Below are positions 12,801-22,835 of a DNA stretch of 64,000 bases, piece by piece. The notes below the pieces were generated by a model. That model was not told the origin of the DNA and did no database searches. It saw only the letters and a program-made list of their open reading frames with translations. The DNA is taken from the NCBI RefSeq assembly GCF_964355755.1, contig NC_092670.1, positions 459,001-523,000 on the forward strand. Reading direction: 5' to 3'. Position 1 is the stretch's first letter. Each line of letters starts with the position of its first letter. Position numbers and translations under genes: made by a program. This DNA is from Antedon mediterranea. Lineage: Eukaryota > Echinodermata > Crinoidea > Comatulida > Antedonidae.

Positions 12801-14332
12801 ACTGAGGCGAGGGAAGTCCATTTCTTCAACAACTTGCCATTCATTGCGAACTTGCACAGAAGCATCTCTGGTCTTAACTTGATTTTGTTGTTGCTTAAAT
12901 AATAAATAAAAATACAATTATTTATTGTTATTATTTACCTGTACATCTTTTTTTCCCCTGCAAATACTAAGTACAGTTAAAAAAATTACAAACTTATATA
13001 TTATTAACTTACATAACGATTACGGTTCCATCTTGATTTGCCAAATTGCTTCTGCAGACGTCGCATTTGTCGTTGTCGTTCTTTCTGTGCTTTTGTCAAA
13101 GACTGTGGATTGCTAGTGTCTTTCTGTTCTCTGCGTTCTCTTTCACGCCTCAAGTTACGCTGAAAAATATTTAAAAAGATAAGAAACAATCTGCTAAATG
13201 AGACTGAGCAGAAGAAAATATTTAGTTGTGTTTTTACAGCTCAGTAAACTCTCATAAAGTTTGAATACCTGATTAAACTTAAGTCTGTTCCTAAGATAGA
13301 TAGGTTTCTGTATCTTGGACGAGTCAACAAGCTGGAAACTAGACTCATCTTGCTCATGGTAGTACGAGTACTGAGTTCCTGAACCAAACTGTGTTTGGTA
13401 GCGACCTGAAACATGACAGAAATGGTTGGTATAAAAACTTTAATTTGGCCATAGCATAGGCAAGCAGACAATTTCTTTGAGTGAGAATGAGATTTATAAT
13501 AAAGTATCCGTGAATTATAATAATGTACATTTTAGCCTCTTTAATACATGGCCCAGTCAAAATGCCTTTCTTTCCTTTTTGTTTGTATACATGTTAATCC
13601 TTTTCCAGCGCTGGTTGGAATATAAATCTGGCATAACAAAAATGCTAATAAAATTACCTAAATATCTCTTATCTGTATATGTGGCACCAGTCCAGTCAGA
13701 TACCTGCAAAACAAATACAAATTTAAGATGAATTTATGTTAATTATCAAATTATTTCATGTATCTAAATCTATCAATTTACTTTTAGAAATAGAATATTG
13801 CAAAATATGCCTATCTAGAAATAGGCTAGATAGAGATATGCATTTGTAACCTGCTCTAAAAACAATTATATTATTTTCAATAGCGCCTAAGTAAGGGGGA
13901 AACGCTACTAGCCTAGTTTACTATAATACCCTACTACTACTACTAGAATATAGCATATACTCTTGTCAGGCTATTTATTTTTAGCAATAATTAGGCCTAC
14001 TAGTAGTACTAGTAGTCAGGCAGGCCTATTTTAGTATTAAATTATTATTATTAAAATATTAATAACGGCCTAGAATTAATCTTAATTTCAAGGCCTAACT
14101 AAACAGCCAGATTCAATTTTCTATCACAAATTCACACACGGCCACGGGTCGGTATTCCACTGGCACTCAGCACGTCAGCACTGGTCACACGGCGCGGAGA
14201 ACTTACCTTTCCCAGACGGTCGCCTTTTGAAAAGGGTTGATATGGAATATCTTTGAACTGATCTGGTAAAGTACAGGGTCCCCAGCCATCTGGGTTCTCT
14301 TGGATTGTGGGTGGCACAAAACTAATACTCAT
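3841..14332 (-). CDS. EIF3D: eukaryotic translation initiation factor 3 subunit D
   Basis: eIF3d is the cap-binding subunit of the eIF3 complex that loads mRNA on the 40S ribosome in the cytoplasm. Fourteen coding exons, in gene order: 14207-14332, 13658-13703, 13269-13405, 13013-13159, 12763-12893, 12417-12549, 12064-12159, 11599-11647, 11346-11473, 10735-10820, 9923-10052, 4681-4823, 4166-4358 and 3841-3942. All have GT-AG sites and join in frame to 548 codons, matching the human length. Family-typical stretches include GWGPC and [12 protein letters not shown] near the N-terminus, an arginine-rich segment ([10 protein letters not shown]), [39 protein letters not shown] and an acidic tail ending DDGDDE. 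The start is the first ATG and gives the usual N-terminus. Introns 5, 6, 7, 9, 10 and 12 each hold one snoRNA copy. Intron 11 (4824-9922) holds a large satellite. Confidence 0.97.
4015..4080 (-). mobile_element. retroelement 3'-tail-like fragment (intron 13 of EIF3D)
   Basis: On the minus strand this reads cgctatataaatgtcgc followed by a (TTA)n-like tract. The same tail, ggcgctatataag plus (TTA)n, ends the fragment at 37385-37516 in the opposite orientation. This suggests the 3' end of a non-LTR element. Confidence 0.35.
4513..4580 (-). ncRNA. C/D-box snoRNA copy 1, 28S guide (snR38/SNORD1 class)
   Basis: Read on the EIF3D strand in intron 12. Box C ATGATG is at 4574-4569 and box D CTGA at 4521-4518, enclosed by a perfect 5-bp terminal stem (TTATC with GATAA). 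The guide GTTATCCCTGT (4562-4552) is the exact complement of 28S rRNA ACAGGGATAAC and lies directly before a degenerate D' (CTTA). By the fifth-nucleotide rule it addresses the middle G of GGG, the site of yeast Gm2815, guided there by snR38. Confidence 0.85.
4890..9864. repeat. 42-bp satellite filling EIF3D intron 11
   Basis: About 93 units of a 42-bp monomer (core ctatacatagacagcgatag, then ccagtggagtattagac). One unit lies at 4890-4927 and the rest at 6004-9864, split by a MITE. Monomers vary at four positions (cgatag/cgagag/tgatag/tgagag, tattag/tagtag, cttcaac/cttaaac). The variant order from about 6330 to 7860 recurs exactly 1974 bp (47 units) later at about 8304-9834. The array stops about 60 bp before exon 11. 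Confidence 0.95.
4928..6003. mobile_element. PIF/Harbinger-type non-autonomous element (MITE) inside the satellite
   Basis: The 1076-bp element starts GGCCCTGTTCAGACCCATGG and ends with its reverse complement. The terminal inverted repeat continues through cgttagaccgttttagcgtac, about 42 bp in all. Flanks are tca (4925-4927) and tta (6004-6006), and the undisturbed satellite unit reads gacttaaac, so a TTA target duplication with one later change fits. TTA/TAA duplications and GGCC-type ends are typical of PIF/Harbinger. No transposase frame is present, so it would have to be moved in trans. Confidence 0.8.
10202..10267 (-). ncRNA. C/D-box snoRNA copy 2, 28S guide
   Basis: In EIF3D intron 10, sense strand. 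Box C ATGATG is at 10261-10256 and box D CTGA at 10210-10207, with the terminal stem TTATC/GATAA. The guide GTTATCCCTGT is at 10249-10239, with a degenerate D' CTTA next to it. The 5' part of this gene, up to and including box C, has been amplified into the adjoining 29-bp minisatellite. Confidence 0.85.
10243..10673 (-). repeat. 29-bp minisatellite derived from a snoRNA box C
   Basis: About 15 units of 29 bp on the EIF3D strand, core cttatctatgatgttatttg. The first unit is the 5' end of snoRNA copy 2 itself. Every unit therefore carries the 5' stem half, box C and the first guide bases (TTGTTAT), but none has box D. A few units differ at one base (gataac, gatgac or gaaaac). Confidence 0.9.
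11023..11094 (-). ncRNA. C/D-box snoRNA copy 3, 28S guide
   Basis: In EIF3D intron 9, sense strand. Box C ATGATGA is at 11085-11079, a perfect D' CTGA at 11062-11059 and box D CTGA at 11034-11031. A 7-bp terminal stem forms from GTTAAGA (11094-11088) and TCTTGAC (11029-11023). The guide GTTATCCCTGT (11073-11063) abuts D', and its fifth base (11067) pairs with the middle G of 28S ACAGGGATAAC. With copy 4 it is one of only two copies with canonical C, D' and D boxes. Confidence 0.88.
11770..11845 (-). ncRNA. C/D-box snoRNA copy 4, 28S guide
   Basis: In EIF3D intron 7, sense strand. Box C ATGATGA is at 11835-11829, D' CTGA at 11812-11809 and box D CTGA at 11780-11777. The guide is at 11823-11813. 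The terminal stem AGTAG/CTACT is set back from the boxes by a small internal loop, so it is weaker than in copy 3. Confidence 0.82.
12205..12265. repeat. short tandem repeat, about 22 bp x 3
   Basis: Three copies of aacatattcaaagtagaaat with small differences, in EIF3D intron 6 close to snoRNA copy 5. Confidence 0.6.
12280..12355 (-). ncRNA. C/D-box snoRNA copy 5, 28S guide
   Basis: In EIF3D intron 6, sense strand. Box C GTGATGA is at 12343-12337 and box D CTGA at 12290-12287. The guide is at 12330-12320, next to a degenerate D' CTTA. The 6-bp stem GCAGTA/TACTGT includes one G-T pair. It is almost identical to copy 6 in the next intron, pointing to a recent duplication. Confidence 0.83.
12632..12707 (-). 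ncRNA. C/D-box snoRNA copy 6, 28S guide
   Basis: In EIF3D intron 5, sense strand. Box C GTGATGA is at 12695-12689 and box D CTGA at 12642-12639. The guide is at 12682-12672, with D' CTTA. The 6-bp terminal stem ACAGTA/TACTGT is perfect. It differs from copy 5 at about one base over its length. Confidence 0.85.
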
Positions 14333-16163
14333 TTTAATGTATTTACCACAAAAATATTGATTTAAAATACGCCTTAAACAGGCAGCATGCCGTATGCTAC
14401 TCAGAAATCCGAGAGAGAGAGAAAATCATACGGTGGATTGAGCAAAGTAAAAACTAATGAGTTTTATGATAATACAATCGTGATAGACCGCAAGCATTCT
14501 TTTCTTTAGTACATGCGTTGTCTGCTGCAGCGCAAAAGTGCGGCAAATAATGAGGGCGTACTGACAATTTGAGTTGAGCTATAAAATAAATAATTACTAC
14601 CTCAGTGAAACTGTTTTAATTAGTACGGAAAGACGCTAATGATATTAGTATAATAAATAGCTATATAATTTAATGAAAAAAAGGACAGAAGTTTCGGCAA
14701 CCAATCATTAAACTGTTTTTTTTGTAATTAAATTTAGTATTATAAACGCTCTTTTTAAAAAGTTAATTCATTGTCATCATCATCCATCATGATCAAGCTC
14801 GGTCACTTAATTAATTTAATAAATTCTTGAAGTAGTGTTTGTATATTATAATAGTGGTTTTTGTTGAAATATATATGCTAGTCTAAATTTACTAAATAGT
14901 GGAAACTTATACCGCCAATTGTTTTTAGTACCATTGTTAGTAGGACGTGATCACTATAATTAGCTAATAGATAACTAATTGGTCCTCTCACCATGATTTT
15001 TTTTATGATTGTTGTTACACAATGCTTTTTATTTCTTTTCATTTTTATTATTTGTATTTATTGTCTGAAATAAAATTTGAATTGAATTGACACAGGGCCT
15101 CAGAGCAATTCAAGGCACAATTAAAAAAAGAAATTTTTTTTTTTCATACGCATACTAACTTGCCAATTACAGGATGGATACATCCTTTAAATCCTTTAGT
15201 GTGCTGTACACTTAAAATATAGTATATTTTAGACATAAAATAAGTCAATTTTAAGTGATTGATGATTATCAATTATATTAATTAATTATAAAAAAATGAT
15301 GGAATAGATAAGAAAACAAAAAAGTCCAATGTATTATTTAGATGAGGGCAGTATTTATCACTTCCTGTTGTTTGTCTGTGAGAACTCGAGCGAGTATGAT
15401 GTTTGCTCTGTGAGTCATCTCCTCCTTATTTTTCAATGAATGAATTTATATTTTTCCGAATGACTAATTTGTTACTCGTACATTGTTAAAGAATCTGCAA
15501 TGCTTGGTGAGTATGATTTCGACATTAGATCATTATTTTACATTTCATTTAATGGTGCATTTGCTAGGCCAAACGAACCCGCCCTCTCCTCTGGATCATC
15601 GGCAGGACTCAACTCGTTCTCTCCAGTTAATTCTATAGTAGCCCTTTTATTGTCTCCGTGCCTCCCACCCCACCCAGAGATGGATGGGTGCACATATACG
15701 TAGCCTACTAGATATGTTGTATAGGCTAGCCTAGGCCTATGTTTACTTATGATAAGACGTAGACGACCTATTGTAAGTACGTAGTATTTTTAGCCCGGGC
15801 CTACTAATTTCAAATAAATAAACCTGCTAAACTATTTGGGACACAGTCAACAACCGTACTGTTCATTCATGTAATATTAATTATAGTTTTCTATGATTTC
15901 ACTGTGCTTTTGTAAATTAAGAATTAATGTATTATTTCATTGAATCAACACTGGGCCACTGTCATCTTCCTTACTAATCTATGGTTTGTGGTAATTCGTA
16001 AATTCAGTTATTGAACTGTCACAATATTATATTGTTTATCCAACCAGTAATCATTTATTACTCATTTTGTGTGATTCATTTGAATTTTTCAGATTTTCAC
16101 AGAAGTATATATTAGAACCAGTAAATTCGGATTATTTTAAGTTTGAAAGAATTGTTTTAAATC
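14333..16163. other. divergent intergenic region between EIF3D and MAP2K
   Basis: EIF3D is transcribed leftward and the MAP2K gene rightward from this 1.8-kb gap, so both promoters lie here. An AP-1 consensus TGAGTCA is at 15411-15417. A likely non-coding first exon of MAP2K runs from about 15370 to a good donor near 15507 (cttggtgagtatg). A possible second 5' UTR exon begins after ttttcag near 16092. An AT-rich tail with tgaattgaattg at about 15060-15100 resembles a degraded non-LTR element end. No other coding exon is seen. Confidence 0.45.
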
Positions 16164-19100
16164 ATGGCAACCAAAAAAGGACGTGAGTGAGACATATGAG
16201 ATGAATGTTTTTTTGTTATATTTATATTGTTCTATGTTGTTTTTTATATATCGTAACTTTTCTACCTATCTATATTTATATATTCCTACTTTTTTTTTAG
16301 GGTTATTGTGTTTTATAACCAGCAACCAATTTTGTTTTTATACCTGTTTGTGAAAACACAATAAAGAATAAGAATAAGAGTGAATCTTTGACTTTTGGTT
16401 TTAAAAAGTACCAAATAAATATCTATAAATATACACAAATATATTGATTGGAAATTCCAAAATAACCACATTTTAATTTTGTTTTTTCCCTCCTTCAACA
16501 TCAACATGAATCACATCCTGTTTGTCCCTTTCCATTGGCTTTCTTCTAGTAAACAATTTGAATTGAGGTTTGGTGTAAATGGTTGTACAGTTTTCCTTAC
16601 TATACAGGGTGTGGTCCTTACTATACAGGGTGTGATCCATGATATCCAAGATGTGGTTCTTATTTTGATGGTGCAAGAATAAGATAAATTTTCTATTTGG
16701 TTTCGTGCCAATTACAATGTTCCTGTCAAAATATTTTATGCTAAATGTACTAATTTAACCATGTTGAATAATATTAATCCCAGTAGTTATGATTACATCT
16801 TTTCTTTTCTAGCAAAAACAAAAACAAAATTTAAGTTCAACATAGAACCAGATCCAGTAGCCCCGAAGTAAGTGCTGTGTACAAAATACTTAAGAATATT
16901 GAACCTTAATGGAATTAATTGTCAAGTACATAAAACACTCAATGTTTGATTTTTAAAATTAAAACTCAATAATTTTTAATTACCCTCTGGTATAATCCCA
17001 CCCCTAGAACACAAAATTGGGCTGACTTTAGTGGGTGTGCTATACCTTGAGAAAAGCTCTTCAAAAGACCAAAACAATATGACATACTAGGATGTTTAAA
17101 TTTAAAGGCTAACTCTGCTACAACTGAGGCAATGTTATATAAATTAAGAGACGTAGTGTAGTCACACCACCTGGTGACCTGATTTGTTTGTTTGCAGACA
17201 CAATGTAAGCGAAACAGTCAAATCCAGTATAACTATCAACGGCACAGAATACCAAATTAAGGGCAATGACCTTCAGTTCATCCGTAACCTGGGAGCTGGT
17301 AATTACGGCATAGTAGACGAGATGCAACATCAGGAAACTGGTAAAAATATGGCGGTGAAGGTGAGTACTAGGTTATGGTTCAAATCCTCACTGTTGTAAG
17401 CCAATCCAAGCATTTGGTTATGTACATTTGAAATGATTTTTAAAATCTAGATGTAGTATGTCTTACAAGATGTAGATAATCTAGATAAAGGATAACCCAC
17501 CAAGTAGTAAGTAGTATGTCTTACAAGATGTAGATAATCTAGATAAAGGATAACCCACCAAGTAGTAAGTAGTATGTCTTACAAGATGTATCAATCAACA
17601 GATCACAAGATGTAGATAATCTAGATAAAGGATAACCCACCAAGTAGTAAGTAGTATGTCTTACAAGATGTATCAATCAACAGATCACAAGATGTAGATA
17701 ATCTAGATAAAGGATAACCCACCAAGTAGTAAGTAGTATGTCTTACAAGATGTATCAATCAACAGATCACAAGATGTAGATAATTTAGATAAAGGATAAC
17801 CCACCAAGTAGTAAGTAGTATGTCTTACAAGATTTGTAGTTAAATTGATAGTTTTAAATAATAATTTTTGTAGCGTATACGTGCACAAGTCAGCTCTGAC
17901 GAAGACAAGCGGTTGCTGATGGATCTTGATGTCACAATGCGTACAGCTGACTGTATGTACACTGTACAATTCTTCGGATCACTATTTCAAGAGGTAACAT
18001 TTTGTTTGTAATTAAACATTTAAAATATGTTCTCTATGAGAACTATGCTCTTGGCCAAAAAATTTAATCTCAAAATCGAAACCAATTTAAATCCGCACTA
18101 AAAAAGCACTTGTCTAACTACGTACCCGTTAAAACATGAATCAGAAGAATATATTTTGGTCAAGAGGAGCACAGAAGCATTAAATGCTTTAAGTCTCAAA
18201 ATCCAGGTAGAAAATATTGCCCCACACAACCTGCATTTGATAAATTGAAGTTGAGTGCACTAATAGCCCTGGTTTGGTTTTATTACAGGGAGATGTTTGG
18301 ATATGTATGGAGTTAATGGATGAATCACTAGATAAATTTAATAAAGTAGTTGTTGAGAAAGGTAAACTTATACCAGAGAATATTCTAGGCAAGTTGGCGT
18401 TTGTGGTAAGTATTTTACACCAGTGTTTTAGTAGGTTCCGCTATAACAACTACCAATCGTCAATTAATTCCTCTCCATTTTTTGTTTAAATGTTTCAGGT
18501 GGTCAGTGCTCTTAATTTTCTTAAATCGCAATTAAATGTTATCCACCGTGACGTAAAACCCTCCAATATACTTATAAATCGTACCGGCCAAATCAAATTG
18601 TGTGATTTTGGTATTAGTGGAAAGCTAGTGGATTCTATTGCCAAGACCAAAGATGCAGGAAGCAGACCATATATGGCAGTAAGTACAAATAATCAATGTT
18701 GGTTTCCTTGTTAAATCCTTATATAGACATTCTCATTTACATATGGTAATTAATAAAGAATTTTGAATCATTAGTTGGAGTATTATAGTAAAAAAGTAAA
18801 TTAAAGCAAGGAGGGTGGGGGGGGGGGGGTGTGGGGGCACGGGATGATCCAAATTAGTATGCATGACTACATCAAAAGAGAAAAAGATTTTACACATATT
18901 CCAAAGGCAGACATTCTTGGACTCCCTCAAGCAAACATATCAGGAAATATTGTGCCCTGTCAAACAACCTGAAAATGAAGTAAGGAATTAAATAACAAGT
19001 ACTGTAATTCTTTTAGCCTGAGCGTATCGACCCAGAGATGATGAGTGACCAAGGATACGACGTGAAATCAGACATTTGGAGTCTGGGCATCACTATGGTA

Positions 19101-19872
19101 ATTATTTATCTTTAGCATGTTGTTAAGACTTCCTATTTAGCTCACAGCTAATTAAGCAAATACCTAATTTAGTGTCATTCTTAAGACTTTTATTGTATGC
19201 CTAGTTATGGTTATCAGGACACAGGCCAATCCCAATAATCTTCCACACAGTAAATTTGGCTGTAAAAAATCTACAACTTTACTGAGCCTACCTACCTCTA
19301 ACTTACATTCTAGCTACTTTTATATGTTAAACATAAATGCAATATTTGTTAAAACAATAAAACAAACTCTAATTTATGATTTAGATTGAGTTGGCTACAG
19401 GAGTATTCCCTTATGCAAAATGGCGTACACCATTTGCACAATTAAAGCAAGTTGTCAAGGAGCCATCGCCAAAGTTACCAGAAGACTCTTTTTCAGAGCC
19501 TTTTGTCAAATTTGTAGATCTTTGGTACGTATTTCTTATTTTTTGGCAAAAGTCATCCAGATTCAGTATTTCTAATAATAAAGTCAGGATTTACAGAAAT
19601 GTGTTTTTTTTTACAGTTTAAAAAAGAATCACAAAGAAAGACCAAGATATGATGGCTTGTTAGTAAGTACATTTTAACGGTTCTACACAGCTAGGTCAAT
19701 AAGGTCAAGTGCATTGACATTGGGGGCTAGACTGGGTACACAATTATTCCATAACAATAGAAATTGACAATTATGATTCTTTTTTTTGCAGAAACTTGAA
19801 TTTATTGAAATTCACAAAGACTTGGATGAGGCTGCTGTAGGAGACTATGTTGTGTCTACTCTGGACTCGTGA
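16164..19872 (+). CDS. MAP2K6: dual-specificity MAP kinase kinase of the MKK3/MKK6 class
   Basis: MKK3/6 kinases phosphorylate the TGY threonine and tyrosine of p38 MAP kinases in stress signalling. Ten coding exons: 16164-16182, 16813-16867, 17198-17360, 17874-17993, 18289-18405, 18499-18678, 19017-19097, 19385-19524, 19617-19662 and 19792-19872. They join in frame to 333 residues (human MKK6 has 334). Visible motifs are the glycine loop [12 protein letters not shown] lysine in MAVK (K79), [20 protein letters not shown] (D176), DFG (D194), the activation loop SIAKT (S204 and T208, the MAP3K sites), APE and [10 protein letters not shown]. The basic N-terminus [14 protein letters not shown] fits a p38-docking D-site. 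The segment before the C-terminus ([15 protein letters not shown]) matches the MAP3K-docking region. MKK3 and MKK6 cannot be told apart here and probably share one pre-duplication orthologue. Confidence 0.95.
16980..17060 (-). repeat. dispersed repeat B, inverted partner of 33930-34040
   Basis: The segment ctctggtataatcccaccc...tagaacacaaaattgg is the reverse complement of about 45 bases within 33985-34035 in a tweety intron. Two diverged copies in opposite orientation indicate an old interspersed element of unknown class. Confidence 0.5.
17453..17832. repeat. tandem repeat of 60- to 86-bp units in MAP2K intron 3
   Basis: About five units (core agataatctagataaaggat, then aacccaccaagtagtaagtag). 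Later units contain an extra tatcaatcaacagatcacaa segment, giving two unit lengths. The array ends about 40 bp before the exon 4 acceptor. Confidence 0.8.
18071..18129 (+). pseudogene. relic of a LINE reverse-transcriptase C-terminus
   Basis: One short frame reads [14 protein letters not shown], which resembles the FK-x-x-LK-x-HL end of CR1/jockey-like reverse transcriptases. It sits in MAP2K intron 4 with no further open frame. The match is short. Confidence 0.3.
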
Positions 19873-19950
19873 GTCTAGCTAACACTCTGTCTGGACTCGT
19901 GAGTCTAGCTAACACTCTGTCTGGACTCGTGAAGCTAGCTAACATCTGAT
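19861..19950 (+). repeat. 30-bp triplication across the MAP2K stop codon
   Basis: Three tandem copies of a 30-bp unit that begins ctggactcgtgagtctagct. The first contains the last codons of the kinase and its TGA (19870-19872). The first two also contain gtgagt, a consensus 5' splice site; the third reads gtgaag. Confidence 0.85.
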
Positions 19951-22369
19951 AAAAACAAGATATACGATACTATTTTAGTAACCTAGTACTGAAGTATTAT
20001 AATAAAACAGTACATAGTTTGGAATTGGACAAAATAAACTACACACAGGTCATTCACAGGTCATTCTCGACTAGAATATATATTTTAAAAAGTATCACTA
20101 AATAACTGTAGGTTTTAGATATTTAAGTATAATAATGTTTATTTTACTGTAGAATTGAGAAAGAAAGTTCAGGGCACATTTTTTTTAAACATGTTGACAT
20201 TTTATATTTAGTCCAATTAATTTTGTTTACTTTAAATGAAAATAATATTGATATAATTAACTTTTAAGCATAAGGTTAAAGTATGATCATGGCTTATAAT
20301 TAAACGTAACAAGTTGTAAAAGTTTGCTGTATTGTTTTATAAATCAAACTTTCTTATCATTATGTATTTGTATATTTTCAGCACACTTTTGCTCTTTATA
20401 TAATTACAATATAGTGTGTTATTTGTGGACGTCACTGTATGGTTGTTAATTTTTTTCTCAATAATGGGTGGATGTTGTGTGTGTGCGAGTGAGCTCCCAA
20501 AGTTACTAGAAATGATGTCACAAGAAAGCATTGTGTGTGAAACTGATAAATGCTATATTAAGTATGTCCAGGTAAATAATAATGTAGTACAGGTAAATTG
20601 AATATACAGTATGAATGGAAGCGTCTAATTTAGCCTTCAAATGTAGTTTGCAGGATAGAACAGAACCAAACAACCAACAATTATTTGTATGTAAGAATCG
20701 GATTTAAACATTAAACATTAATTTAGGATACCTCTATCTAGTGTTTGTGTAATTTACTGTCAAAATTGGAAAAAGGAAGACACTTACCACCTCTGAAGAA
20801 TCAGACTTCACCCTGTTGGAAGTTAATATTTATAACGAGACGTACAGGAAGCCAACGGTTGACCTAGATGATACCAACCAACCTAAAAAATAAGTGAGAT
20901 TTGCAGTCCTCTGACTTTGAGCCATGGTTATCTGTTTGTTGAAAGTGTTTTAATAACGTACACAAGACCACAGTGACTAGGATCTATGGGAGAGAGAGAG
21001 AAAGTGTTGGGCTTTCTATCTGCAAACATCTTGCAGTCTATTAAATTACCTTGCATGAAATGACCCCCCCCCCCCCTTAGGAGTGTAAAAGATTGATAAA
21101 TTTAAAATAACATGGTACCCGGATCCTGTCTATTCAACAATTATAGTAGTGTAAAAGAAGAAAAAAGGGTCATATAGCAATTTAGCCTTTTAACCGACCC
21201 ATTAACATCAAACAAGTATCAAGCAAGTAACATTCAGTTCCCCTGCTTTATATTCCCAAATACACTCCTCAACACAACCTTTCCCCAAGGCATGACCTAT
21301 TGACCTACATTTCATCGAATAAAAACCAGAAACGCAAAAACAATACTTTTAGCAATTTTATTCCATCATTTTAACAGTAAATTTTGGAATATTCCATTTA
21401 CCAAACTACAAGTTATGAATGATTTATTTTACCAAACTAAAAACAAATGCACTTTGTATTTACATAATCTGCACAGGACATTCAATAGACTATTTAAAAG
21501 TATACCATAACAAATGTTGTATGTTAGTTAAGGACCATTGAGATATGATCCCACTCTCTATATATCTCTATATAAACGCTTTGGGAGCAGCATATCCATC
21601 TGTATGACATATACAGTATGTATTAACCAGTTTATATAAATTCCAATCCTGACCCCACCCTCTACCCATAACATTATAACCTCCTAACCAATGTTTATAC
21701 AATGTAAATAAAAGTAGAGATCCCTAATAGTTATAGTATAAAACAAGACAGATTTAAAATTTGTTTGTAATTCAGCATAGATGATATAAAATAACTTTAT
21801 ATTTACATGCAAACACTATTATTACTTTCTTATATAATTTCTGTAGTATGGAAAATTTAATGTTAAGTAATGGTCCTTGGAAAAAAGATAAAATGAAAGA
21901 CAAAAGTACATCCTCTTTCTTCTGATAAACATGGGAGGAAAATCATATGTCGGCCACAACTAACTGATATTTAAACCTAATTGGCAAAAAGCATTTGTTG
22001 TCGACTTCTATAAATATTTTTATTACAAAACAAATTGTCAAAACAGAATTCCTTTTAAGAACTTTCATTTGAGCTCACAATAAATACAAATACACAAATT
22101 CTGCTTGGCAGCCAATCACAAACCATATGCAAATGAGACAATGTTTTGAACACTGAATTAAGCTATGACTAAATATTCAATCTAATCTACAGCAAATTGA
22201 AGAAGAGAAAAATGTAGAAAACATTTCGGAAAAGTAATTTAAAAAGAATTTCATATTTGTGGTGATCAAAAAATTACTTGAACATCTGACATGACTATAG
22301 CCTTGATCGCACTTGGTCAAATTAACTGAGAAGCTGGCTAAAGTGACCAAGATAGATAGATAGAGCACT

Positions 22370-22490
22370 TGGTAGTCTAGAACCATGCTATTTCACCATG
22401 CTATAGTACTTGGTAGTCTTAAGCACCATGCTAATAGTACTTGGTAGTCTTAAGCACCATGCTATAGCACTCTGTAGTCTAAAACACAAT
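22370..22490. repeat. short tandem repeat, about 28-30 bp x 4
   Basis: Repeated accatgctatagtacttggt / agtctta units with small changes, in the 3' region of the tweety gene. Confidence 0.6.
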
Positions 22491-22592
22491 GCCAATGGCA
22501 AAATATTACAAACTTGGATATGAAGTTACTTTATGAGGGTGCATCCCTACAGCTGGTTACAGTACCCCGGGACAGTACCACAGTAAATTGTA

Positions 22593-22835
22593 GAAACAAC
22601 TTTCTAAGATATGTCATCGTGATGGGTGGTTACCTATCCTAAATGGCAGACTCAACTTTCTAAGATATGTCATTGTGATGGGTGGTTACCTATCCTAAAT
22701 GGTACACTCAACTTTCTAAGATATGTCATCGTGATGGGTGGTTACCTATCCTAAATGGCAGACTCAACTTTCTAAGATATGTCATTGTGATGGGTGGTTA
22801 CCTATCCTAAATGGTACACTCAACTTTCTAAGGGC
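22593..22835. repeat. 56-bp tandem repeat, about 4.3 units
   Basis: Units start caactttctaagatatgtca and continue through ggtggttacctatcctaaatgg. Alternate units share cagact or tacact ends and catcg or cattg, so the block looks like two rounds of doubling. Confidence 0.85.

Noticed and set aside
12925-13116. 63-codon plus frame over EIF3D exon 4
   Set aside because: It is antisense to a well-supported EIF3D exon (13013-13159) and is a shadow frame.
20757-20893. Possible extra coding exon downstream of MAP2K (frame with SEESDFTLLEVN...NQPKK)
   Set aside because: The composition looks protein-like, but no acceptor keeps the frame, there is a stop just upstream, and the kinase already has a family-typical end at 19872.
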